In this document: positions 1-8,718 of the stretch, piece after piece
Layout of the letters: every line of letters starts with the position of its first letter
Position numbering within the stretch: the first letter of the stretch is position 1
NCBI RefSeq assembly: GCF_019599265.1
Contig: NZ_JAHZTC010000005.1
Location: 124,001-188,000, forward strand
Direction of reading: 5' to 3'
DNA: 64,000 bases
Source of the DNA: Pontibacter sp. HSC-14F20
Lineage (GTDB): Bacteria; Bacteroidota; Bacteroidia; Cytophagales; Hymenobacteraceae
The notes under the pieces: model-generated
Told to the model about the DNA's origin: nothing
Databases searched by the model: none
Seen by the model: the letters and a program-made list of their open reading frames with translations, nothing else
Translations under genes and position numbers: made by a program

Positions 1-786
1 TACCACCGTTGGTTAGCCGGTTTGCTCAAAGGTAGCCTGGGTACTTCGCTGCGAGACGGGCGTCCGGTGGCTACGGTGCTGGGCGATGCGATTGGGAACA
101 CTTGGTGGCTACTGCTGGCAAGTATACTTTTGGCAACATTGCTGGCCATGGAACTGGCCATCCTGATGGTTCGGAGATCAGGCCGCGTCTGGCGCAGCAC
201 ACTTCTCCCTTCCCTTTTCCTGCTAGATAGTGTTCCGCTCTTTGTGCTGGCGATGCTGTTGCTGGTGTTGCTGGCAAATCCGGCTTTTTTGCAGCTTTTC
301 CCAGTATACGGTATGGGTTATTACAACGCTTACGACCAGAGCTGGCTGCAGCAAACCAGTCAGTGGCTGCAGTTTATGGCGCTCCCGCTGATCTGCCTGG
401 TGCTGGCCAATCTGCCATACCTTACCAATCAGTTTTACCAGGCCATGGCGGCGGTGGCTGGTCAGGACTATATCCGCACAGCACGTGCAAAAGGTCTCCC
501 GGAGCACCTTGTCATTCGCCGCCACATGCTGCGCAACGCACTGCTGCCTGTTATCACTTTGCTGTCTGATTTTCTGCCAGCCCTAGTGGCGGGCGCAGTT
601 ATCATCGAAACTATTTTTGCTATACCTGGCGTGGGTCGATTGCTCATCGATGCCGTGCTGGCGCGTGACTATCCGGTAATTGTAGGCATTGTTGTTATTG
701 TGGCCGTTTTCAGGCTGTTGTCGCACCTGCTGTCTGATTTGCTTTACGCCCTGGCTGACCCACGTATACGCTCGCACGCTTCATGA
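1..786 (+). CDS. ABC transporter permease, DppB/OppB type (5' end outside the window)
   Basis: The reading frame is open from base 1, so the gene begins upstream of the window; an apparent TTG start at 22 is internal. About 260 residues are visible. It is an inner-membrane permease subunit of a dipeptide/oligopeptide/nickel-type ABC importer. Several hydrophobic segments are visible, and near residues 150-185 (counted from base 22) lies the cytoplasmic EAA-type coupling loop, reading DYIRTARAKGLPEHLV and followed by RNALLPVITLL, which is typical of the OppB/DppB family. The stop codon overlaps the next start as ATGA, indicating translational coupling with the partner permease. The substrate cannot be told from sequence. 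No substrate-binding protein or ATPase is present in the window. Confidence 0.9.
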   Translation, partial: YHRWLAGLLKGSLGTSLRDGRPVATVLGDAIGNTWWLLLASILLATLLAMELAILMVRRSGRVWRSTLLPSLFLLDSVPLFVLAMLLLVLLANPAFLQLFPVYGMGYYNAYDQSWLQQTSQWLQFMALPLICLVLANLPYLTNQFYQAMAAVAGQDYIRTARAKGLPEHLVIRRHMLRNALLPVITLLSDFLPALVAGAVIIETIFAIPGVGRLLIDAVLARDYPVIVGIVVIVAVFRLLSHLLSDLLYALADPRIRSHAS

Positions 787-1868
787 AAAACCTTTGGCAT
801 ATAACGCGTGAATTATGGCAGGAGGCGCTCGCTTTCCGGCTGTCTATGCTATACCTGTTGTTGCTGGCTGTTGTCGCGTTGGCTCTTCCCTGGTTGCCGC
901 TGGGCTATGGGCCAAACGAACTGGATCTCGAGCAAATTAATCAGGCCCCTTTTGATTGGGTAACTAAGGCAAACAAACCCCGCCACTGGCTTGGAACAGA
1001 CGGTCTGGGTCGCGATGTATTGGCCAACATATTACATGGAGCCCGAACGGCATTTGCCATCAGCTTACCTGTCATGTTAATCGCCAGTTTCATCGGCTTG
1101 TTACTTGGTGCTATGGCGGGACTTTTTGGCAACCGTCGGCTGCACCTGCGTCGGGCTTTTGTAGTGGCTTTACTCATCGGCTTGTTACCTTTCGCTTATT
1201 ACGGCATCTACCTTCCGGCTTTACTCTTCAGCCAGAGCGCCGCCTATTCAGATTTCATTCTTACTGGTATAGCAGCTGTCTGTGTTAGTTTGCCCTTGGT
1301 ATTTGTTCTAACGTTTCTTTTCAACCAACTTCCTTTCCTTAATAAGAAAATACATTTTCCGGCTGACGAGCTCTTACTTAGACTGATCGAAATACAGACC
1401 AGCATTCCAAGGCTTGTGTTGATATTGGTATTGGCAGCTATCGTGCTGCCTACACTGCTGGCTTTGTCTGTACTGTTGGTGCTAACTTTCTGGACGGGAA
1501 CAGCCCGTCTGGCCAGGGCAGAAATGCTTCGCATCCGGGAACTTCCATTTTTTGAAGCCGCAATCAGTCTGGGATTTACACAGAAGCGCCTCCTGGCTCG
1601 GCATGCACTTCCACACTTGCTGGGGCCGGTACTGGTTGCCTTTTCGTTTGGGTTAGCAGGCTTGCTGATGCTGGAGTCTACATTGTCGTTCCTGAACATT
1701 GGGGTTAGCACGGATCTGGTTAGCTGGGGAAGGATGATAGCAGGTATACGTACCAACACAGCCGCCTGGTGGCTGGTCGCTATACCTGGGGCTGTATTAT
1801 CGTTCACCGTACTGGCTTTACAAACAGTCAGCTATTATGTGCTGCGCTCACTTCAGAATAAAAACTAA
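783..1868 (+). CDS. ABC transporter permease, DppC/OppC type
   Basis: Second membrane subunit of the peptide-type importer, overlapping the upstream permease by 4 bp. The OppC-family N-terminal signature HWLGTDGLGRDVLANIL is near residues 70-85, and the coupling loop (FFEAAISLGFTQKRLLARHALP) lies near residue 260, with SWGRMIAGI behind it. At 361 residues it is longer than the usual 280-300, because of an additional hydrophobic stretch between the first membrane block and the coupling region (about residues 115-195). This long form is probably lineage specific. No clear terminator follows; 125 bp of AT-rich DNA separate it from the next open frame. Confidence 0.9.
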   Translation: MKNLWHITRELWQEALAFRLSMLYLLLLAVVALALPWLPLGYGPNELDLEQINQAPFDWVTKANKPRHWLGTDGLGRDVLANILHGARTAFAISLPVMLIASFIGLLLGAMAGLFGNRRLHLRRAFVVALLIGLLPFAYYGIYLPALLFSQSAAYSDFILTGIAAVCVSLPLVFVLTFLFNQLPFLNKKIHFPADELLLRLIEIQTSIPRLVLILVLAAIVLPTLLALSVLLVLTFWTGTARLARAEMLRIRELPFFEAAISLGFTQKRLLARHALPHLLGPVLVAFSFGLAGLLMLESTLSFLNIGVSTDLVSWGRMIAGIRTNTAAWWLVAIPGAVLSFTVLALQTVSYYVLRSLQNKN

Positions 1869-1993
1869 TCAGCCCACGTTACTTTTCAACCAATTCTACC
1901 ACGGATACAACTCTCAAATGACCTATTACTGCAATTTGTCTATATAAAACCTCTCTTAAATAGGTATATTGATATTTAAACTAAAAGTATTAA

Positions 1994-2332
1994 ATGTTAC
2001 CTATTTCAAATATCTTTCCTGTGTTAGGAGCTGGCTGTGCTGTATTATTGTATCATACAAAACCAAACCACACCAGTCACATGAACATCTATGAAAGCTC
2101 AATAGGTATGCCGAAGAAGAACAATGGCTGCCTCAACAACTTAAATTCAGTGAAACAGAACTCCCATGTCGATGAGTCGCAGGATTATTCGACCATTGAC
2201 GGGGAAGTGATTAATTCGTCTTTAGGCTCGGACGCTGTAAAGAAAGGAACGGGTCTATTTATTGGCGATTACTTTGTAGGTATACTGGACTCGCTCTCGG
2301 GCGTGAACAACATGCCCTACTTACGTTACTAA
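1994..2332 (+). CDS. Small hypothetical protein, doubtful
   Basis: An open frame of 112 codons with an alternative ATG at 2081 that would give about 83 residues. I recognise no family. The composition (many N, S and G, ending in NMPYLRY) is compatible with a real small protein, and the frame is followed by a good intrinsic terminator at 2451-2483 on the same strand. No ribosome binding site is evident. It could be a chance frame or the remnant of a larger gene. Confidence 0.35.
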   Translation: MLPISNIFPVLGAGCAVLLYHTKPNHTSHMNIYESSIGMPKKNNGCLNNLNSVKQNSHVDESQDYSTIDGEVINSSLGSDAVKKGTGLFIGDYFVGILDSLSGVNNMPYLRY

Positions 2333-2361
2333 CACTGGCCGGCAAGGCGGCTATACCTTGT

Positions 2362-2395
2362 AAATAGATTAGAATAGAAATAGAATAGAAAATAG
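2362..2395. repeat. Short AATAGA-type microrepeat
   Basis: A purine-rich stretch made of about five imperfect copies of AATAGA (TAGATT, AGAATAGAA, ATAGAATAGAA, AATAG) lies between the small frame ending at 2332 and the terminator at 2451. It is probably replication-slippage sequence; no function is proposed. Confidence 0.4.
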
Positions 2396-2450
2396 TTTAA
2401 TACAGAATAGATATTATTAGTGTTGGTTGTTTGTGTTTAAATTAAGCATT

Positions 2451-2483
2451 TGCCCCGCAGTCACCTGCAGGGCATTTGTTTTT
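2451..2483 (+). terminator. Rho-independent terminator
   Basis: Stem TGCCCCGCAG (2451-2460) pairs with CTGCAGGGCA (2465-2474) with one mismatch and a 4-base loop, followed by TTTGTTTTTT. It sits between the plus-strand frame ending at 2332 and the minus-strand gene ending at 2502, and can serve the plus strand. Confidence 0.75.
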
Positions 2484-2501
2484 TAGGCTTGTCCGGTGGG
2501 C

Positions 2502-2738
2502 TTATACCCACCCTTTGCGCTCACTAAAGTGATTGCAGCCAAACTGAGCGCCAGTGATCATCTCAAATCTTCTGGGCTTCTTGTCTTCCGGACCTTCATG
2601 TACCAGCGGAAGTACATAAGCTGGCTCCAGGGCATGCTGGCCGGTTAACTCGTCACACAAACCAAATTCATTGCTTTGAAGTTGAACCTTGTTCTGGTCC
2701 TGCTCCCAGTGATTGCAGTTATTGCATGTTGCTTCCAT
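2502..2738 (-). CDS. Small Cys-rich hypothetical protein
   Basis: 78 residues with an N-terminal CNNCNHW (C5, C8), a central FGLCDE and a C-terminal FGCNHF. Four cysteines plus histidines in this order suggest a small metal-binding (probably zinc) knuckle. It resembles short conserved hypotheticals seen in Bacteroidota, but I cannot name a family. It stands alone, convergent with the small frame upstream and followed on the other side by 320 bp of noncoding DNA. Confidence 0.65.
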   Translation of the reverse strand: MEATCNNCNHWEQDQNKVQLQSNEFGLCDELTGQHALEPAYVLPLVHEGPEDKKPRRFEMITGAQFGCNHFSERKGWV

Positions 2739-3062
2739 ATCAGAATTATTATAAGTCTTACATCGATTTCCTATACCTTATTTACCTGTCTTTACCCGTC
2801 GCAGGTTACGTATACCTACTGTTATTCAGTAATTTAGAATCAGGCTAAACTATATTGCTCACGCTTTTATCAGCATCGTCCTTTTGAAATCACTTGTCTA
2901 CTGCCTAGGGTAAAATGGAGCGTCTGAGCTTTGAATGCGCATAGGCTAGCGAACATGTTTGGTCAAGAGTAAACTCATTTGAGAACATTGCTATACCTGA
3001 ACCAACGCACGCCAGTTTGCAAAACAGTGTATTTAGACCGAAATTGGCAGGAAAAGCGCTAC
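2739..3062. other. Intergenic region rich in the TATACCT word
   Basis: 324 bp between the divergent Cys-rich gene and rlmH. Three copies of TATACCT occur here (2772, 2811, 2992). I see no convincing promoter box, RNA gene or long inverted repeat. Confidence 0.4.
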
Positions 3063-3536
3063 ATGAAAATCAAGCTCATTGCGATCGGCAAAACAGATGA
3101 GGTATTTCTGGAGGAAGGTATACAAAAGTATATGAAGCGGCTGAAGCATTATCATCCCTTCGAGTTTACGATCATACCGGACATTAAGCAGGGCGGCAAA
3201 TTTACGGCCGACAATCTGAAAGAGGCTGAAGGCAAACTGCTGCTTCAAAAGATACAGGACGGTGACCACGTGGTGCTCCTCGACGAGAAAGGAAAAACCT
3301 TTACCTCCATAGAATATGCCCACTTCCTGCAAAAGAAACTAAACTCCGTTACCACTAACCTGATCTTCATTATTGGGGGCGCCTACGGCTTTCCTCCAGC
3401 TATCTATGAGCGGGCCAATGATAAGATCTCCCTTTCCAAAATGACATTCTCGCACCAGATGGTTCGCTTGTTTTTTGTAGAGCAGTTATACCGTGGTTTT
3501 ACCATTTTAAGGGGTGAGAAGTACCATCATGATTGA
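3063..3536 (+). CDS. rlmH: 23S rRNA (pseudouridine1915-N3)-methyltransferase RlmH
   Basis: Transfers a methyl group from S-adenosylmethionine to N3 of pseudouridine 1915 in helix 69 of 23S rRNA. The ATG at 3063 gives MKIKLIAIGKTDE and 157 residues, the normal family length; a longer frame starting at 2979 adds a non-conserved leader and is rejected. The SPOUT-knot signatures are intact: IIGGAYGFP near residue 105, then KISLSKMTFSHQMVRLFFVEQ, with the C-terminal GEKYHH. It is a single-copy core housekeeping gene, which marks this part of the window as ordinary chromosome. Confidence 0.97.
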   Translation: MKIKLIAIGKTDEVFLEEGIQKYMKRLKHYHPFEFTIIPDIKQGGKFTADNLKEAEGKLLLQKIQDGDHVVLLDEKGKTFTSIEYAHFLQKKLNSVTTNLIFIIGGAYGFPPAIYERANDKISLSKMTFSHQMVRLFFVEQLYRGFTILRGEKYHHD

Positions 3537-3654
3537 GGGGAATGGTCTTGTACATGAGGTGAGCGAGGCATCAGCCGAAGCTTTGCTCTTGTGCTTGATT
3601 AGCAGACGTAGTTCTTTTAGTACCTAGACTTATTGCAAAGCCCACTAAGGTTTT

Positions 3655-4140
3655 CTATAGTACAAACAGATATTCTAAATTTTCTGCTGCCCCAGCTTTT
3701 CTGTCTGTAATAAAGTAAAATATGACAAATGCAGTTATGCCCGCAACTCCAACTATACCTGCTGTTTCCAATAAGTTTGAAAACTTCAAGAAGATGCTAA
3801 AAATCAAAAGAACAACAATTGCGGATATAAAGCCTACTATTGATAATCCAACTAAGGGATGAAATGGCAATAAGATTAATAATGAAGACAATGGCAACAG
3901 TGTCATCCAGCATATTGTGCAGAGAAGAATTGTTGTTAGCGCTTGTTTTATTTTATTCCCACACGCCTTAAAGTTTGATACAACTATTGCCAACCCAAAC
4001 AAAATACCAGGCAAAGTGAATAAGGCTAACTGACAGTCTTTGAATCTGTCAAATAGTATAGCTGACAATATTCCTGAAAACAGACATAAACCTGTAGTAA
4101 CTACTATTCTTATAGAACCAAGTTTTATAAATGTCTTCAT
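3655..4140 (-). CDS. Hypothetical multi-pass membrane protein
   Basis: 161 residues with about four or five hydrophobic segments (roughly residues 10-30, 40-58, 66-90, 93-118 and 126-146), separated by short charged loops, and a short cytoplasmic-looking tail (TDRKAGAAENLEYLF). No family is recognised. It is a single gene transcribed towards rlmH. The base composition is more AT-rich than in rlmH. Its promoter should lie in the gene-poor region after 4140. Confidence 0.6.
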   Translation of the reverse strand: MKTFIKLGSIRIVVTTGLCLFSGILSAILFDRFKDCQLALFTLPGILFGLAIVVSNFKACGNKIKQALTTILLCTICWMTLLPLSSLLILLPFHPLVGLSIVGFISAIVVLLIFSIFLKFSNLLETAGIVGVAGITAFVIFYFITDRKAGAAENLEYLFVL

Positions 4141-4916
4141 TAATTATTTATGAACGCTAACTACCTGCTCTATGGAGTACCAACTCACACTAGCTGCACT
4201 ACGTGTGGAGTGTCATAGATGGCAACTAGGTATATAATTACACAGCTGCTTCTTTTCTAGATTAATTCATAGTGCAATACTAATATACCTCTTTTCAACA
4301 GAAAGTAGAGGAACCCAATTCTAAGAATTACAGATACTCAGGAGGAAGGAACTCTGGCCCATCTATCAATCCCAGGATTAAACACAGCTTTTTGCCTGCC
4401 TGTCATGCCGAGTGAAATTTGATGAACGTTAGCAATACCTAACGAAACAAAAGAGCCTGTAAACTACTCGTTTACAGGCTTTCAGGTTATGCAGCAGAGA
4501 GTGAGGGATTTCTGCACTCACCGTAAGCCGTTTATAATCAGCATATTAAGCCTTCAGCCAGACTTAGGTACCCGATTTTGCACCCTCGCTCAACCGTCAG
4601 GATTTCTCAGCTCAAAAATAAGACTTAAGATACAGAAAATCAACCATAAAGAACCTTATTGAGAGGTAGCTATATTGGCACCTGTACAGGCATCGATAAT
4701 TCGATTCCCATACGGACTACATAACCCGCAAACAAGAGAAACCAAAGGTAGGCAGAAACCCCTTCCTTTCTTGTTTTAAGTCCTTTTTAAAATTTTTACT
4801 TTCTATTCTTTGCCTTAATTGTGTTTTTTCTGTTACCCGTATGTTACCCGTTTCTTCGTACTTGTTTCCAGACAACGGAAGTCTTAAAGAAAAATCAAAC
4901 CCTGTAACAAAGACAA
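4141..4916. other. Gene-poor junction before the integrase remnant
   Basis: About 780 bp with no convincing gene. It holds a strong hairpin at 4454-4480. The segment at about 4492-4510 (AGAGAGTGAGGGATT) resembles the reverse complement of a tRNA 3' part up to the T-loop, the usual target of tyrosine integrases. The match breaks off before a full tRNA can be folded, so a relic attachment site is only a possibility. The remainder is unremarkable AT-rich DNA. Confidence 0.35.
4454..4480. terminator. Perfect hairpin, orphan terminator-like element
   Basis: AGCCTGTAAAC (4454-4464) pairs perfectly with GTTTACAGGCT (4470-4480) around a 5-base loop and is flanked by A-rich and TTC sequence. No gene ends next to it: the neighbours start at 4140 (minus) and 4917 (plus). 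It may be the terminator of a gene lost at the island junction. Confidence 0.5.
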
Positions 4917-5144
4917 ATGAGCGTGACGCTAAGAAAGAAAGAGCTGGTCAGCGGCAAGAACAGCCTCTACCTGGACTACTACTGCGAAGGTGAACGAAAG
5001 TACGAGTTCCTCAAACCCTAAACCTTTAAGCAGCCTAAAGACGAAACGGAGAAGCAGCACAACAAAGACACCACCAAGCTGGCAGAGTGCATCCGCTCCA
5101 AACGCGAGCTGCAAATCAACAGCTCCGAACCTGGCTTTGAAATC
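4917..5144 (+). pseudogene. Truncated tyrosine integrase (N-terminal arm-binding part only)
   Basis: ATG at 4917 opens MSVTLRKKELVSGKNSLYLD and continues YYCEGERKYEFLKP, the characteristic N-terminus of Bacteroidota tyrosine recombinases (CTnDOT-like, SAM-like arm-binding domain). A TAA stop at 5019 interrupts it. In the same frame the homology resumes as PKDETEKQHNKDTTKLAECI and RSKRELQINSSEPGFE, then is lost at about 5144. The core-binding and catalytic domains (the R..HxxR..Y residues) are absent. This is a dead remnant of an integrase that probably brought in part of the island immediately downstream. Confidence 0.8.
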
Positions 5145-5342
5145 GTACTGCAGAAGAGCATCAAAATATTAAAATATTCTGATAAATCCGTTTTTTTACG
5201 TTACTTGGAACCGATAATAGAGTCTTTTTTGACATATAAACTCCATACTTGGAGTATCAGCTTAAAGGACAAGCCTGCTAAAATTTCATATACATGCTAG
5301 GAATTTGATTATCCCTATCGCCACCCTATGCCACGCTGCACT

Positions 5343-6662
5343 ATGACGTTAAGTTTTCTGCCTCAGCTGTCAGGTTATGATCCCGTAGCAACAAGTGAAG
5401 GATCCATCGACCCTTTAGGACTTTATCTTATCTCCGAGAGATTAGCCACCACCTTGGTGCCTGGTCTTCGGGAGCGCATGAGTCATCCACGGTTCCTCAC
5501 TGCCATGGCCGTGGGACATGTGCTCTGTCAGGAATTTGATGAACAGCAAGTAGCTGCAGATGGGCAGTCCCCTCCCTGGATGGTATATGAATGGCTCCTT
5601 GTGCAGGCGCTCACTAAGCTCAACAAGGGAGGCGCCGAAGTAGTAGGCTTACCAGGAAGTTTGAAAGCTAGAAGGGCTTTGGAACTAAAGCAGCCCCTGT
5701 CTGCCACTTCCTATCTCAAGAACCCTGGCACTTTCGGGTTCCACGGGGTCTACCGCACCCTGGCCACAGAAATCCAGCTACTAGGCAGGCACCAGTTAGG
5801 GGAATGCGGTCACAAGCTGGTACAGGTATGGGAAAAAGAACAAAACCTACAGGGCTTTTTAAGCAGCAGCAGCGGGCCTGGAGCAGCGTTCAGAACAAAA
5901 TATACCACATCCATCAGGCGCTGCCTGCAATCGGGCACCTCTGAAAATTGGGGGTGGGAAGGGTTAAGGGAGCTTGCAGAATGCCTGCACCCCAATACAA
6001 TTGGAAGAGAGGAGGCAACGTTCGTGTATGGAATTCTGAGTCAAGATGAAAAAGGCTACCGCTCTGAAATACTGCAGTTCATGGCCGGGGATGGTGCCGC
6101 CATCCTGGCTATGCATCGCAGTGAACGCTATTTCCACGAGCACCTGCTGGCCTATGCTTCCACACCCTTAGCCGGGCACTTGGAGGCTATTTTAGCTTAT
6201 GAGCATTTTGCCAGGCTGCTCCAAAATGTGTGGGAGGAGGTACTTTACCTGCTTTCCCAAACAAAAACGAAGCTGGCTGTAACCGAGATGACCTCCTGCA
6301 GGGCTGTCCAGGATGCGGTGGCCCTCCTGCACACTGCTTGGGTAAACGCCACTAAAAAACTAGCCGCAGTCAAGCTTCACCTTGCCTTTGAGAACCAATT
6401 TGCCTTCTTCAGCCATCCCTTATCGGGGGAAGAACTTATCGAAAAGCTGATAGCGCACCACCAAGTGATTCAGAAAGCAAAGCCACCCTTCGGGAAAAGG
6501 CCCTGGATCGAAGATTGGTCCAAAGGATACTACTCCGTTAGGCCAGCCTATACCCGAAAGGATCCCCCCTCCTTCTCCGGCGCATACGTGAATGCCTACC
6601 GCTCATTCTCGCTTCTTTCCTTTTTAAAAGACTTAGATCATGTCCCAAGCCCAGTTGCCTAA
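5343..6662 (+). CDS. Unknown protein, first gene of a PLD-helicase-nuclease operon
   Basis: About 439 residues from the ATG at 5343 (MTLSFLPQLSG); an in-frame ATG at 5328 would add five residues. I recognise no domain. It begins with a region around GSIDPLGLYLISERLATTLV and is mainly alpha-helical in character, with no signal peptide or membrane segment. The general shape (an N-terminal PLGL..I...L...L.PG.. segment in a protein placed before a PLD protein and a helicase) recalls DUF6361-type proteins from comparable operons, but this is an analogy only. The gene overlaps the next by 23 bp, so it is almost certainly co-expressed with it. A role in target recognition or complex assembly is a guess. 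Confidence 0.85.
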   Translation: MTLSFLPQLSGYDPVATSEGSIDPLGLYLISERLATTLVPGLRERMSHPRFLTAMAVGHVLCQEFDEQQVAADGQSPPWMVYEWLLVQALTKLNKGGAEVVGLPGSLKARRALELKQPLSATSYLKNPGTFGFHGVYRTLATEIQLLGRHQLGECGHKLVQVWEKEQNLQGFLSSSSGPGAAFRTKYTTSIRRCLQSGTSENWGWEGLRELAECLHPNTIGREEATFVYGILSQDEKGYRSEILQFMAGDGAAILAMHRSERYFHEHLLAYASTPLAGHLEAILAYEHFARLLQNVWEEVLYLLSQTKTKLAVTEMTSCRAVQDAVALLHTAWVNATKKLAAVKLHLAFENQFAFFSHPLSGEELIEKLIAHHQVIQKAKPPFGKRPWIEDWSKGYYSVRPAYTRKDPPSFSGAYVNAYRSFSLLSFLKDLDHVPSPVA

Positions 6663-8718
6663 GCTGCTCGATTGTTGGACGCCCCCACCCGGTGCAGGCA
6701 TCCCAATCGGTTGCATCACGACAACCTTCACCCTGAGCACGCCTTTCTTTGAAGAGGAGTGCCTGGCACGCTTCCTAAGGATGGAGTCAGACCTGGACGC
6801 CGAGCCTAGTCTGTATCTCATTGAGCGAGAAGAAAAGATGGCTGGTGTGCAATGTGCTGCCGTACTGGCAGACTACCGCCAGTGTCAGGGAGCGCACAGC
6901 CCACGATGGGACCTTGTGCCCTTGCGCAGCAGCGGGATCATGCATGCGAAAATCAGCCTGATTTGTTGGGAAAACCATGTTCGCCTGCTGGTTGCTTCGG
7001 CTAACATGACAGAGCAGGGTTACAGGTTCAACCAAGAGGCATTCGCAGCGCTGGATTATAGCCTGTCTGCCTCAGGCCCAAGCGAAGTGCTCACAGAAGT
7101 GCTTGCTTTCTTAACAGACCTTATGCAGGAGCAGACACAGATGGCCCCCGCTGCGGCGGAGCGGGTATTGTCGCTTCTTCAATGGACGACGAAAACGACA
7201 AATAGCTGGCACAAAAGTGCGCAGCCAGTTAACAGCGCCAAGGAGCGAGTTGCTATCTACCCGCTGCTCCTAGCCCCAGGCACACCAGAGAAAAGAAACC
7301 TCCTCTTCAGGCTTAAAGAGATATGGAATAGGCATACTGGTAGCCCTGCCCGGGAGGCGTTTGTGGTCAGCCCTTTTTTCGACAGTCCGGAGAGTAAGAA
7401 CCTCCCCGCTTCCCAGCTTTGGAACCTCTTGGCGACCCGTGGAGACGCCACAGTGAACTATACGCTGACAGGCAAAGAAAGTGACTCTCAGAATGAAGTG
7501 GTGGTTCATGCCCCAGAGAGCTTGAAAAAGAATGCTCCCTTGTACCGAAATGGGGCTACAGTCAATTTCTACAAGGTAACAGAGCACACCAAAGAAGGGA
7601 CAGATGGCGTATACCGCCCTTTGCACATGAAGAGCATCTGGCTGGAAAACGATGATTGGGCCCTCACGGTGATTGGATCTAGCAACTTTACCTCGGGAGG
7701 ACTTGGACTCGGCAACAGCACGCAGCGCGAGGCGAACCTTGTCTTTGTAGTTAATAAGAACAAAGAGCCAAAGCTGTATAAGCAATTATCCCACGTATGG
7801 CCCGAAGAAGTAAAGATTAAAAAGCAGATGATTTGGGCTCCTCTTCCCAGTGAAGAGGAAGTTGAAGTGTCTGAGGAAACACCCCTGGATGCCTTTTTTG
7901 GTGCCGCGACTTTGGAACAGAGCGCAGCAGGTGAAGCGCAGCTGTCGCTCACTTTTACCAACTCCCTCCCACCGGCTAACTTCCAACTGTTTGATCAACT
8001 GGAGAACCTTATATACTCCGAGCCAGACTGGCGTGCGGCAGGACAGTTACATCAGGTAACCCTAGCGTGGAAAGGCAGTTTTACCCCCTCTCATTTGTTT
8101 GTTAACTGGACTGGCGCAGGAAAAAGAGCCTGGTGGCCTATCAACATAGAGGATTATGCGATGCTTCCCCCTCCCGAAGAGCTGCGGGACCTTTCATTGG
8201 ATATGCTCATCTTAGTCCTAGGCGCTGCACGACCGCTGCACCAAGTCTTGAAGGGCTCTCTCAGATCAAAAAGGGAAGAAGGTGGACAAGCCTCTCAAGA
8301 TATGATCTTGCTCGACCCGCACAAGCAGGTAGATACTTCCGCTTTTCTTTTGCAGCGAACCAGGAGAGTATCTGCTGGCATGACTGCCCTACAGGAAAGG
8401 CTAAGAAAGCCTATTTATACCAAGGAATCACTTCATTGGCGCCTGCAGGGGCCGGTGGGTGTGCAGGCCCTTGCAGAAGCCATCTGCAGGGAAGGCAAGA
8501 CAGAGGACGAAAAAGCCTTTATCCTGGCTGAGCTGGCCTTAGAGCTCTCCAGTATTGAGCCCATCAGACATGAGCGCACCCTGCCTCCTGAGTTGATAAA
8601 AGATAAGCTAAAAGCGATGGTTTGTGTTCTAGAAGGGATGTTGCCAACAGGTAAAATCTCCCCAGACATAGCCGCCTATACCCAAGTAGCATTTCAAAAA
8701 GCAAAGGAGGAAGTATGA
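6640..8718 (+). CDS. Phospholipase D-fold protein with Tdp1-like double HxK...N motifs
   Basis: 692 residues. There are two PLD half-sites: IMHAKISLI near residues 100-110 followed by LLVASANMT, and LHMKSIW near 327 followed by VIGSSNFTSGG. Each has HxK, lacks the classical downstream Asp of HKD, and carries an Asn 18 residues after the Lys. This is the arrangement of tyrosyl-DNA phosphodiesterase 1 rather than of classical phospholipase D. Such enzymes cleave phosphodiesters through a covalent His intermediate, often at DNA ends. Residues about 400-692 have no recognised domain. It overlaps the upstream gene by 23 bp and the downstream helicase by 4 bp (ATGA). DISARM also pairs a PLD protein (DrmC) with a helicase, but the DISARM DUF1998 protein and methylase are missing here. 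Confidence 0.85.
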   Translation: MSQAQLPKLLDCWTPPPGAGIPIGCITTTFTLSTPFFEEECLARFLRMESDLDAEPSLYLIEREEKMAGVQCAAVLADYRQCQGAHSPRWDLVPLRSSGIMHAKISLICWENHVRLLVASANMTEQGYRFNQEAFAALDYSLSASGPSEVLTEVLAFLTDLMQEQTQMAPAAAERVLSLLQWTTKTTNSWHKSAQPVNSAKERVAIYPLLLAPGTPEKRNLLFRLKEIWNRHTGSPAREAFVVSPFFDSPESKNLPASQLWNLLATRGDATVNYTLTGKESDSQNEVVVHAPESLKKNAPLYRNGATVNFYKVTEHTKEGTDGVYRPLHMKSIWLENDDWALTVIGSSNFTSGGLGLGNSTQREANLVFVVNKNKEPKLYKQLSHVWPEEVKIKKQMIWAPLPSEEEVEVSEETPLDAFFGAATLEQSAAGEAQLSLTFTNSLPPANFQLFDQLENLIYSEPDWRAAGQLHQVTLAWKGSFTPSHLFVNWTGAGKRAWWPINIEDYAMLPPPEELRDLSLDMLILVLGAARPLHQVLKGSLRSKREEGGQASQDMILLDPHKQVDTSAFLLQRTRRVSAGMTALQERLRKPIYTKESLHWRLQGPVGVQALAEAICREGKTEDEKAFILAELALELSSIEPIRHERTLPPELIKDKLKAMVCVLEGMLPTGKISPDIAAYTQVAFQKAKEEV

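Noticed and set aside
2979..3062. N-terminal extension of RlmH
   Set aside because: The family starts at MKIKLIAIG; the extension is not conserved and contains one of the heptamer copies.
4501..4517. GTGAGG-GATTT-CTGCAC, same geometry as the WYL operator
   Set aside because: The left arm has two mismatches, there is no -7 box 14 bp away and no gene reads from it; treated as chance.
4690..4720. tRNA-like TTCGATTCCC segment
   Set aside because: No complementary acceptor, D-arm or anticodon stem can be found around it, so no tRNA is called.
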